From: Chthoniobacterales bacterium
GTDB lineage: Bacteria > Verrucomicrobiota > Verrucomicrobiia > Chthoniobacterales > JACTMZ01
Direction: 5' to 3'
Assembly: GCA_018883245.1 (NCBI GenBank)
Contig: VEQL01000008.1
Coordinates: forward strand, 1-64,000
DNA: 64,000 nucleotides
Shown: piece by piece, positions 51,091 to 58,381 of the stretch
Layout of the letters: every line of letters begins with the position of its first letter
Position numbering within the stretch: position 1 is the first letter of the stretch
Program-made: the position numbers and the translations under genes
The notes under the pieces: generated by a model
The model's database searches: none
What the model saw: only the letters and a program-made list of their open reading frames with translations
Told to the model about the DNA's origin: nothing

Positions 51091-51120
51091 ACGATACACG
51101 GGCAGGGGGTTGCCGGGCAA
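51091..51120 (-). promoter_or_regulatory. Weak promoter candidate upstream of the TIR gene
   Basis: On the minus strand, TTGCCC (51120-51115), an 18-base spacer and TATCGT (51096-51091). The predicted start near 51084 would leave a leader of about 14 bases with AAAGG directly before the ATG at 51070. Confidence 0.3.
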
Positions 51121-51246
51121 AAGCGTTTGCAAGCTCCGTGGATCGGCGCGCACAACGCAAGTCCGGGATGGACTTTGCGACGCACAATCGCTAATTATCC
51201 TTGTTTGCTCGGTTCCTGCCGGGCGGCAAATTCCAATCACATCCCT

Positions 51247-51507
51247 ATGGCCAACATCAAATCCGCCGCTAAACGCGCCCGCCAAGCCAAGGTTCGCACC
51301 GAACGCAACCGCAGCAACCTCAACGCGCTGAAGACCCTCTCCAAAAAGTCCCGCGCGGCACTGGGCACCAAAGACAAGTCTTCCGCCAAGGCGCAGATCT
51401 CCGCTTACGTTTCGGAACTCGATCGCGCAGTCAAGCAGGGCACAATCCACCGCAACGCGGCAAACCGCCGCAAAAGCGCCCTGGCCCGGAAACTCGCGGC
51501 CATCTGA
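51247..51507 (+). CDS. rpsT: 30S ribosomal protein S20
   Basis: 86 residues from the ATG at 51247. The N-terminus MANIKSAAKRARQAKVRTE and the downstream KGTIHRNAANRRKSALARKL-type segment (here QGTIHRNAANRRKSALAR) are diagnostic. It is a highly basic helical protein that binds 16S rRNA. It is usually transcribed alone, as seems the case here. It is divergent from the TIR gene, with 176 bases between that must hold both promoters. Confidence 0.97.
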   Translation: MANIKSAAKRARQAKVRTERNRSNLNALKTLSKKSRAALGTKDKSSAKAQISAYVSELDRAVKQGTIHRNAANRRKSALARKLAAI

Positions 51508-51511
51508 CCTG

Positions 51512-51664
51512 CGCACAGACCCGGCGCGCCGACAGGACGCCATTGCCTTCGATCCGGCCATTGACACGGCCAACGTCACGGCATCCATGAACCGAAGTTT
51601 GCTGGTCCTCCGACTTCCCGAGACGCAGGACAAAAAGCCGCGCCGCATCCAAGTGACCGGCTGA
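51512..51664 (+). pseudogene. Possible remnant of a small heat shock protein (Hsp20) C-terminus
   Basis: The frame from 51512 to the TGA at 51662 reads AIAFDPAIDTANVTASM, then LLVLRLPETQDKKPRRIQV and TG. This resembles the end of an alpha-crystallin domain and the C-terminal tail of Hsp20 proteins (pattern: acidic-D-x-V-x-A, VLxLPxxxxxKPRxI). No N-terminal part is visible; upstream lies rpsT in another frame. The only ATG in frame (51587) would give 25 codons. It is therefore a candidate decayed fragment. Chance resemblance is possible. Confidence 0.35.
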
Positions 51665-51700
51665 GCACTGCTCCGCGCAAATCGAACAGCCGGGGTCGCC

Positions 51701-52393
51701 TCAAGGCGCTCCGGCTCTTGTATTTTCCGAGGCCAGCTTGCGCAGTGCGTCGAGGGTCAGCACATTTGTATTGTCGAAAACGGCCGGCGTCGCGTCCGCC
51801 GGAGCCAGCCAGGAGAGTGCTGAACCTCCGGTTCCGGTGGCGCGCACAAGCAAGAGAAAAGCGCTGCGCGGGCCCCAACTGCGCATGCGAAACCTTCCGT
51901 CGGTGTCGATCTTCTGCGCCGGCGAATTATCGGAAAAATCGTCGAGGATGAATGCGGTGTCCTCGAGCGCCTCCCGGTCCATCGCGCGTTTTTCCATCGC
52001 GGCGTAGGCGGCCTCCGCGTCCTGCGATGAACGCTCATAAGCCGCGCGGCAGGACTCCAGATCGGAGGAATTCGCGCCCTCGGCAACCCGCAAAATCTTC
52101 GCCGCATCATCGCGCCGGCGCGCTTTGCGCGACCATTCCTCCCTTGCACGGACAGCCGCCTCATCCGCGGCAGCCACCAGGGAAGGCAGGGCATCCAGTT
52201 CGTGCCGTGCATGGGCCAGGAATGTGGCGCGCGGAACCAGCCGGACCGTTGTTTCGCCGGGGACAGAGACCGCCCCGTCGAACGACTCGAGGCGCACGCG
52301 ACCGGAAACCTCGAAAGGTCTCCACTGCAGCGCGAGGACAAATAACAGCGCAGCCGCCGCGGCAACCACGGCGGCCCGGAAAACGCGTCGCAT
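51701..52393 (-). CDS. Single-pass membrane protein of unknown function
   Basis: 230 residues from the ATG at 52393; GTG 52408 is an alternative. A membrane helix (about 5-22) follows a short basic start. The periplasmic part begins FEVSGRVRLESFDGAVSVPG, a transthyretin- or carboxypeptidase-regulatory-like beta segment. A charged helical region with EEWSRKARRRDDAAKI and AAYAAMEKRAMDREALED follows, then a beta-like C-terminus with DTDGRFRMRSWGPRSAFLLL. No family recognised. It is divergent from pyruvate carboxylase. Confidence 0.65.
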   Translation of the reverse strand: MRRVFRAAVVAAAAALLFVLALQWRPFEVSGRVRLESFDGAVSVPGETTVRLVPRATFLAHARHELDALPSLVAAADEAAVRAREEWSRKARRRDDAAKILRVAEGANSSDLESCRAAYERSSQDAEAAYAAMEKRAMDREALEDTAFILDDFSDNSPAQKIDTDGRFRMRSWGPRSAFLLLVRATGTGGSALSWLAPADATPAVFDNTNVLTLDALRKLASENTRAGAP

Positions 52394-52459
52394 GCGCACT
52401 GGCACCACAAAGCAATGCCTTCACGGGGCGCGCGGCTCAAGGTCAAGTTGCACACGACG

Positions 52460-52488
52460 TTGCCAAGCCCCGCCTCGCGGCATAAGAA
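52460..52488 (+). promoter_or_regulatory. Possible promoter of pyc, short leader
   Basis: TTGCCA (52460-52465), a 17-base spacer and TAAGAA (52483-52488). The ATG at 52499 follows ten bases later, predicting a leader of only a few bases. No ribosome site is visible before the ATG. Confidence 0.35.
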
Positions 52489-52498
52489 TTCGTGTTTT

Positions 52499-55400
52499 AT
52501 GCCGTCCAAAAATTCTTCCGTCACCCCGGCCATCGACGTCTCGGCGCGCACACTTCTCGTCGCCAACCGCAGCGAGATCGCCATCCGCGTTTTCCGGGCG
52601 GCCAACGAACTCGGCATGCGCACCATCGCGGTCTACGCGGAGGAGGACCGTTTTTCCATCCACCGCTTCAAAGCCGACGAAGCGTATGTCGTGGGCCGCG
52701 GCAAAGGACCAGTCGGCGCTTACCTCGACATCGAGAGCATCGTCGGCATCGCACGCGAGCGCGGCGCGCACATGGTGCATCCGGGCTACGGGTTCCTCTC
52801 GGAAAACGCCGAGTTTGCCCGCGCCTGCGGCGAGGCGGGGATCACCTTCGTGGGCCCGCGCCCCGATCTTTTGGAAATGATGGGCGACAAAACGGCCGCG
52901 CGATCGCTGGCCGTGAAACTCGGCGTTCCGGTGCTGCCCGGCACGGAAGATCCGGTGGAAGACCGCGCGGAGGCCATCAAGATCGCGAAAAAAATCGGCT
53001 TCCCCCTCATCATCAAAGCGGCTTTCGGCGGTGGCGGACGCGGCATGCGTGTGGTGCGCAAGGAAAGCGAACTCGTCCCCTTGCTCGACGAGGCGCGCAA
53101 CGAAGCAGGCCGCGCTTTCGGCAACCCGGCGGTCTTCCTCGAGAAATACATCCCGAGAGCCAAACACATCGAGGTGCAGATTCTCGGCGACTCGCACGGG
53201 GGCGTGCTGCACCTGCACGAGCGCGACTGCTCGATCCAGCGCCGACACCAGAAAGTCGTCGAAGTCGCGCCGTCGGTGAACTTGCCCGACAAAGTGCGCA
53301 CGGACCTCTGCAACGCCGCGGTCGAGATCGCCAAGGGCATCGGCTACAACAACGCGGGCACGGTGGAATTCCTCTATGACGCGGACCGCCGTGAGTGGTT
53401 CTTCATCGAGATGAACCCGCGCATCCAGGTCGAGCACACCGTGACGGAGCAGATCACGGGGATCGACCTCGTTCGCTCGCAGATCCTCGTCGCCGCCGGC
53501 GCGCGCCTGCACGGACCCGAGCTTGCGCTGCCGGCGCAGGAAAACATCCCGCGCAACGGTTTCGCCGTGCAGTGCCGCGTGACGACCGAGGATCCCGCCA
53601 ACAACTTCACGCCGAACTACGGCAAGATCATCACCTACCGCAGCGCCGCCGGATTCGGAATCCGCCTGGACTCGGGTATGGGCACAACGGGCAGTTCGAT
53701 CACGCCGTTCTACGACTCGCTGGTGGTGAAGATCACGGCCTCGGGGCAGACGTTCCCGGTGGCGCTCGACCGCATGCACCGTGCGCTGCGCGAGTTCCGC
53801 ATCCGTGGCGTGAAGACCAACATACCTTTCCTCGAGAATGTCGTGACCAATCCGGTCTTCCGGGCCGGTGACGCAACCACGACCTTCATCGACAAAACGC
53901 CGGCCCTCTTCGACTTCAAACCGCGGCGCGATCGCGCGACGAAACTCATGCAATTCCTGGCCGACGTGACGGTCAACGGCAACGCCGAAGCCAAAGGCTA
54001 CCGGCCTTCCGCCCGGTTGGCGCCCGCGCCGCTTCCCGCCGTCGATTTGCGCATCCTCCCCCCGCCCGGCACGCGCCAGAAGTTGATCGAACTCGGACCG
54101 GAGAAGTTCGCCTCTTGGACGCGCAGGCAGAAGCGGGCGCTTTTCACCGACACGACCTTCCGCGACGCCCACCAGTCGCTCCTCGCCACGCGCGTGCGCA
54201 CCCACGACATGCTGCTGATGGCGGACGCCGTGGCGCGGCGCACACCGCAGCTGTTCAGCGTCGAAATGTGGGGCGGCGCGACATTTGACGCCTCGATGCG
54301 CTTCCTTCGCGAAGATCCGTGGGAGCGTTTGCGCGCCCTGCGGGCCAAGATCCCCAACATTTGCTTCCAGATGCTGCTGCGCGGATCGAACGCGGTCGGC
54401 TACTCGAATTACCCGCCGAACGTCGTGTCAGGTTTCATCCGCCATGCCGCGGAGAGCGGTATGGACATCTTCCGCGTGTTCGACTCGTTGAACGATCTCT
54501 CCAACATGCGTGCGGCGATGGAAGCCGTGCGCGAGACGCGCGCCGTGTGCGAGGGCACGGTCTGCTACACCGGCGACATCCTCGACCCGCAGCGCACGAA
54601 ATACTCGCTCAAATATTACATCAAGCTGGTGAAAGAGCTGGAAAAAATGGGCGCGCATTTCATCGCCATCAAGGACATGGCGGGGCTCTGCCGTCCGTTC
54701 GCGGCCAAGGCGCTGATCAAATCCCTGCGCGCGGAGACCGACCTTCCGATCCACTTCCACACGCACGACACCAGCGGCGTGAATGCAGCGTCCGTCCTCG
54801 CCGCGATCGAATCGGGGGCGGACATCGCGGACTCGGCCATCAGCTCGATGTCCGGCTCGACGTCGCAACCCAACCTCAACAGCCTCGTGGCCGCGCTGCA
54901 GCACACGCCGCATGACAGCGGCCTCGATCTCGACGCCTTGAACGAGTTCGCCGACTACTGGGAGCAGGCTAGGACTTTCTACGCGCCGTTCGACACCGCC
55001 CCGCGCACCGGCAGCGCCGAGGTTTATCTGCACGAAATGCCCGGCGGGCAATTCACCAACCTCAAGGAACAGGCCGCCTCGATGGGCCTTGGCCACCGCT
55101 GGCCGGAAATCGCCCGCTGCTACGCCGAGGTGAACAAGCTGTTCGGCGACATCGTCAAAGTCACGCCGTCCAGCAAAGTCGTTGGCGACATGGCGCTGTT
55201 TCTTTTCACGCGCGGGATCAAACCCGCCGATGTTCCGAACCTTCCGCCCGGGACGCCTTTTCCCGAGTCGGTCAAGGACATGCTGGCCGGCGGACTCGGA
55301 CAACCCATGGGCGGGTGGCCCAAGGACGTGGTCAAGGCCGTGCTCGGCAAGGCCGCCGCGAAGCCGGCCCGCGCACCCAAGGTTCACCTCGAAAAAGTGC

Positions 55401-55969
55401 GCGCCGAACTTGCCGCCAAGCTCAAGCAACAGCCCCACGATGACGATCTCTACAGCTATTTGATGTATCCCGACGTGTTCGCCGCATTCAGCAAATTCGA
55501 GCGCGAATACGGCGACGTCAGCGTCCTTCCCACGCCGGCCTTTTTCTACGGACTCAAGCCCGGTGAGGAGATCGCCGTGGAAATCGAGCAGGGCAAAACG
55601 CTTTTCATCAAGCTGGTCAACCTCGGTCCCGCCGACAAGGACGGACATCGCATCGTGTTCTTCGAACTCAACGGCATGCCGCGCGAAGTCACCATCATCG
55701 ACAAATCGCTGCAGACCGCCAAAAAGACCCGCGCCAAAGCCAACCCGTCGAAGCCGCTCGAAATCGGCGCACCGATACCGGGCATGGTCACGAGCGTCGG
55801 GCCGGGCAACGGCGCGCGCGTGGCCAAGGGGGACAAGCTTCTCACACTCGAAGCGATGAAAATGCAGACCACACTCTACGCGCCCTGCGACGGTTCGGTG
55901 GAAGAGGTCCTCGTCGCGACCGGGGATGCCGTCGATGCCGGCGACCTGCTTGTCAGGATGCGCGAGTAG
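52499..55969 (+). CDS. pyc: Pyruvate carboxylase
   Basis: 1156 residues from the ATG at 52499. It carboxylates pyruvate to oxaloacetate using ATP and biotin. Domains in order: biotin carboxylase (about 15-465; VHPGYGFLSENAEFARAC, AFGGGGRGMRVV, EMNPRIQVEHTVTE), carboxyltransferase (about 540-810; DTTFRDAHQSLLATRVRTHD, EMWGGATFDASMRFL, IKDMAGLCRP), PYC/OADA domain, and biotinyl carrier with EAMKMQT (Lys1121). Full single-chain length. It supplies the TCA cycle and gluconeogenesis. It stands alone on the plus strand. Confidence 0.97.
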   Translation: MPSKNSSVTPAIDVSARTLLVANRSEIAIRVFRAANELGMRTIAVYAEEDRFSIHRFKADEAYVVGRGKGPVGAYLDIESIVGIARERGAHMVHPGYGFLSENAEFARACGEAGITFVGPRPDLLEMMGDKTAARSLAVKLGVPVLPGTEDPVEDRAEAIKIAKKIGFPLIIKAAFGGGGRGMRVVRKESELVPLLDEARNEAGRAFGNPAVFLEKYIPRAKHIEVQILGDSHGGVLHLHERDCSIQRRHQKVVEVAPSVNLPDKVRTDLCNAAVEIAKGIGYNNAGTVEFLYDADRREWFFIEMNPRIQVEHTVTEQITGIDLVRSQILVAAGARLHGPELALPAQENIPRNGFAVQCRVTTEDPANNFTPNYGKIITYRSAAGFGIRLDSGMGTTGSSITPFYDSLVVKITASGQTFPVALDRMHRALREFRIRGVKTNIPFLENVVTNPVFRAGDATTTFIDKTPALFDFKPRRDRATKLMQFLADVTVNGNAEAKGYRPSARLAPAPLPAVDLRILPPPGTRQKLIELGPEKFASWTRRQKRALFTDTTFRDAHQSLLATRVRTHDMLLMADAVARRTPQLFSVEMWGGATFDASMRFLREDPWERLRALRAKIPNICFQMLLRGSNAVGYSNYPPNVVSGFIRHAAESGMDIFRVFDSLNDLSNMRAAMEAVRETRAVCEGTVCYTGDILDPQRTKYSLKYYIKLVKELEKMGAHFIAIKDMAGLCRPFAAKALIKSLRAETDLPIHFHTHDTSGVNAASVLAAIESGADIADSAISSMSGSTSQPNLNSLVAALQHTPHDSGLDLDALNEFADYWEQARTFYAPFDTAPRTGSAEVYLHEMPGGQFTNLKEQAASMGLGHRWPEIARCYAEVNKLFGDIVKVTPSSKVVGDMALFLFTRGIKPADVPNLPPGTPFPESVKDMLAGGLGQPMGGWPKDVVKAVLGKAAAKPARAPKVHLEKVRAELAAKLKQQPHDDDLYSYLMYPDVFAAFSKFEREYGDVSVLPTPAFFYGLKPGEEIAVEIEQGKTLFIKLVNLGPADKDGHRIVFFELNGMPREVTIIDKSLQTAKKTRAKANPSKPLEIGAPIPGMVTSVGPGNGARVAKGDKLLTLEAMKMQTTLYAPCDGSVEEVLVATGDAVDAGDLLVRMRE

Positions 55970-56021
55970 CACAGCGGTGCCGCTGCTTGCCTGCGGAGCT
56001 CCCACGCTTTAGACCAGCCCC

Positions 56022-57332
56022 GTGCTGAATTACATCTGGCTCGGATTGGTGCTCGCGGCCGTTCTGCTCGGCGGAGCGACGGGACAACTCAAGGAAGTCA
56101 CCGCCGCCGCGTTCGAGGCGTGCAAGACGTCGGTGATGACCATCGCCCTGCCGCTCGCCGGCGTCATGGCGCTGTGGCTGGGCATTATGCGCTTGGCCGA
56201 AAAATCCGGACTCATCCACGCCATCGCCAAGCTGCTGCGTCCGATCATGACGCGCATTTTCCCGGACGTTCCCGCCGAACATCCGGCCATGGGGTCCATG
56301 ATCATGAACATGGCCGCGAACATGCTCGGACTGGCCAACGCCGCCACCCCCCTCGGGCTGCGCGCCATGCAGGATCTCGAGAAGCTCAATCCGCGCCCCG
56401 GCACGGCGACCAACGCGATGTGCACTTTCCTCGCCCTCAACACCAGCTCGGTGCAACTTATCCCTGCCAGTGCCGTTGCCGTCCTCGCCGCCGCCGGATC
56501 GGTCCAACCCACGGCGATCATCGGCACAGCACTCGTCGCCACCGCCTGCTCGACGCTCGTCGGGCTGATCTCGGTCAAAACGCTGGAAAAACTTCCTTTT
56601 TACAAATTGCCGCCAGTCACGGCCGAAGACGAAACGGCGAAGAAAAAGGAAGAAGAAGAGCAACCCTCGGCTGTCGCCACCCCGCCGCCAGAGCCTCTCG
56701 CTTGGCGCGCGCGCCTTCTGCTCGCGATCTTCGGGGCGTTTTTCCTGTTCCTGCTCTGGCGCACGGCGGGCGCCGGCTATGACGGCAACCGCGGGATCTT
56801 CGCCTCCTATGTCGAAGCGATTTCGTTGCTCGCGATTCCGTTCCTCCTCTCGTTCTTCCCGCTCTACGCCGCGCTTCGCCGCGTTCCCGTCTATGAGGAA
56901 TTCGTCGAGGGCGCCAAGGAAGGCTTGCAAGTCGCACTGCGCATCATTCCCTTCCTCGTGGCCATCCTCGCGGCCGTCGGCATGTTCCGCGGCGCCGGTG
57001 GCATCGACATGTTGAGCCGCGGACTGGATCCGCTCTTCTCCGCCATCGGTTTCCCGACGGAGCTTCTGCCGCTCGTGTTCATGCGCCCGCTCAGCGGCAG
57101 CGGGACGATGGGGATTTTCACCGAGTTGGTCGGCGCGCACGGGCCGGACAGCATCATTGCGCGCATGGCGGGAACCATCATGGGAAGCACGGAGACGACA
57201 TTTTACGTCATTGCAGTCTATTTTGGTTCGGTTGCAATCCGCCGCACCCGCCACGCCGTTCCTGCCGGACTCCTCGCCGATCTTGCCGGCGTCATCGCAT
57301 CCATCGCCGTCTGCCGTCTGGTTTTCGGGTGA
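56022..57332 (+). CDS. Nucleoside-recognition (SpmA-SpmB-like) fused membrane protein
   Basis: 436 residues starting at GTG 56022. The N-terminal half resembles spore maturation protein A (VMALWLGIMRLAEKSGLIH, then HPAMGSMIMNMAANMLGLAN, ALNTSSVQLIP). The C-terminal half resembles SpmB (FVEGAKEGLQVALRIIPFLV, FMRPLSGSGTMGIF, IMGSTETTFYVIAVYFGSVA). A charged linker at about 205-225 joins them. About ten membrane helices. Bacillus has two separate genes; here they are fused in a presumably non-sporulating bacterium. The function is unknown, possibly transport. It overlaps the next gene by GTGA. Confidence 0.88.
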   Translation: MLNYIWLGLVLAAVLLGGATGQLKEVTAAAFEACKTSVMTIALPLAGVMALWLGIMRLAEKSGLIHAIAKLLRPIMTRIFPDVPAEHPAMGSMIMNMAANMLGLANAATPLGLRAMQDLEKLNPRPGTATNAMCTFLALNTSSVQLIPASAVAVLAAAGSVQPTAIIGTALVATACSTLVGLISVKTLEKLPFYKLPPVTAEDETAKKKEEEEQPSAVATPPPEPLAWRARLLLAIFGAFFLFLLWRTAGAGYDGNRGIFASYVEAISLLAIPFLLSFFPLYAALRRVPVYEEFVEGAKEGLQVALRIIPFLVAILAAVGMFRGAGGIDMLSRGLDPLFSAIGFPTELLPLVFMRPLSGSGTMGIFTELVGAHGPDSIIARMAGTIMGSTETTFYVIAVYFGSVAIRRTRHAVPAGLLADLAGVIASIAVCRLVFG

Positions 57333-57655
57333 GCGAACCGCGCTATCTCTGCCAGCGCTGCGGCAACTGCTGCCGCTGGCCGGGCTTTGTCCGGGTTGAT
57401 GAAAATGAAATCACCGCCATCGCAAATTTTTTGGGAATGGCCGACGACGAATTCATCGAGCGTCACACCGAACTTCGTCCGAGCAGGTCGGGCCTCATGC
57501 TGAAATCGAACCCCGACGGCTCCTGCATTTTCCTCGAGGGCATCAACACCTGCACCATCCAGCCGGTCAAACCGCAGCAATGCCGCGACTTCCCGAACAA
57601 ATGGCGCTTCGACGGATGGCGGGAAAAATGCGAGGCGATCGAGGTGATGCCTTGA
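57329..57655 (+). CDS. YkgJ-family cysteine cluster protein
   Basis: 108 residues starting at GTG 57329, which overlaps the stop of the membrane protein (57329-57332). The N-terminus YLCQRCGNCCRWPGF has the CxxCxxCC cluster, and later Cys in GSCIFL, NTCTIQ, PQQCRDFP and EKCE complete the YkgJ pattern of about eight cysteines. It probably binds zinc or an iron-sulfur cluster. Function unknown. The coupling may be only compact gene packing. Confidence 0.88.
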   Translation: MSEPRYLCQRCGNCCRWPGFVRVDENEITAIANFLGMADDEFIERHTELRPSRSGLMLKSNPDGSCIFLEGINTCTIQPVKPQQCRDFPNKWRFDGWREKCEAIEVMP

Positions 57656-57686
57656 CATCATTGACTGGCGATGCTTGATGTCCGGT

Positions 57687-57947
57687 ATGAGAACAACGCT
57701 TTCTCTGGACTCCGATGTGGCCCAGCGCCTGCGGCAGGAGTTGGCCTCGGGGAAAAAGTCCTTCAAGGAAGTCGTCAATGAACGCCTACGTCTGGGTTTC
57801 GGACTAAAAAGAGACAAGCAGCGCACGCCATTTCGGGTCAAAGCGCACTCCTCGGCATTCCTGCCGGGAATCGACCAGACCAAGCTCAATCAGTTGGTGG
57901 ACGAACTCGAGGTCGATGAATTCATCGGAAAATCCAAATCCAAGTGA
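57687..57947 (+). CDS. vapB: VapB-type antitoxin
   Basis: 86 residues from the ATG at 57687; ATG 57678 and TTG 57675 are also in frame. The N-terminus MRTTLSLDSDVAQRLRQEL, then KKSFKEVVNERLRLGF, is a ribbon-helix-helix domain. The C-terminal part, ending LVDELEVDEFIGKSKSK, is typical of VapB arms that fill the toxin cleft. The stop overlaps the toxin start (GTGA at 57944-57947). A TTGACA sequence lies at 57652-57657, but the -10 is poor. Confidence 0.85.
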   Translation: MRTTLSLDSDVAQRLRQELASGKKSFKEVVNERLRLGFGLKRDKQRTPFRVKAHSSAFLPGIDQTKLNQLVDELEVDEFIGKSKSK

Positions 57948-58372
57948 TCATCCCCGACGTCAACCTGCTGGTTTACGCATACAACAAGCAAGCCGTGCGA
58001 CACGCACCCGCCAAGGCTTGGTGGGAAGCCACACTTAACGCGAACACACCCGTCGGCCTTCCATGGATCACCTCCTCCGGATTTATCCGGCTCATGACCC
58101 ATCCACGCATTACCGCGGAACCGCTTTTCCCCGATGATGCCGTTGACCTCGTGCGGTCATGGCTTGATCAGCCGGCTGTCGTCGTTCTGCAACCCGGACC
58201 GAAGTTTGCCGGACTTTTTTTCGGTTATCTCGAAAAAATCGGCGCGGCTGGCAATCTAACCACGGACGCCCAACTCGCCGCGCTCGCGGTGGAGAACCAG
58301 GCCGAACTGCACAGCAACGACACCGACTTCTCCCGCTTCGACGGCCTGCGCTGGCGCAATCCGCTGAAGTAA
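57944..58372 (+). CDS. vapC: VapC-type PIN-domain toxin
   Basis: 142 residues from GTG 57944. PIN motifs are intact: Asp5 in MIIPDVNLLVYAY, the helix with WITSSGFIRLMT, Asp in NLTTDAQLAALAVE and Asp in LHSNDTDFSRFDGL. It belongs to the VapC subgroup with the TDAxLAALA motif, unlike the two at 4-5 kb. It is a probable RNA endonuclease, neutralised by the upstream VapB. It is convergent with the DNA polymerase gene ten bases away. Confidence 0.9.
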   Translation: MIIPDVNLLVYAYNKQAVRHAPAKAWWEATLNANTPVGLPWITSSGFIRLMTHPRITAEPLFPDDAVDLVRSWLDQPAVVVLQPGPKFAGLFFGYLEKIGAAGNLTTDAQLAALAVENQAELHSNDTDFSRFDGLRWRNPLK

Positions 58373-58381
58373 GCGACCGAT

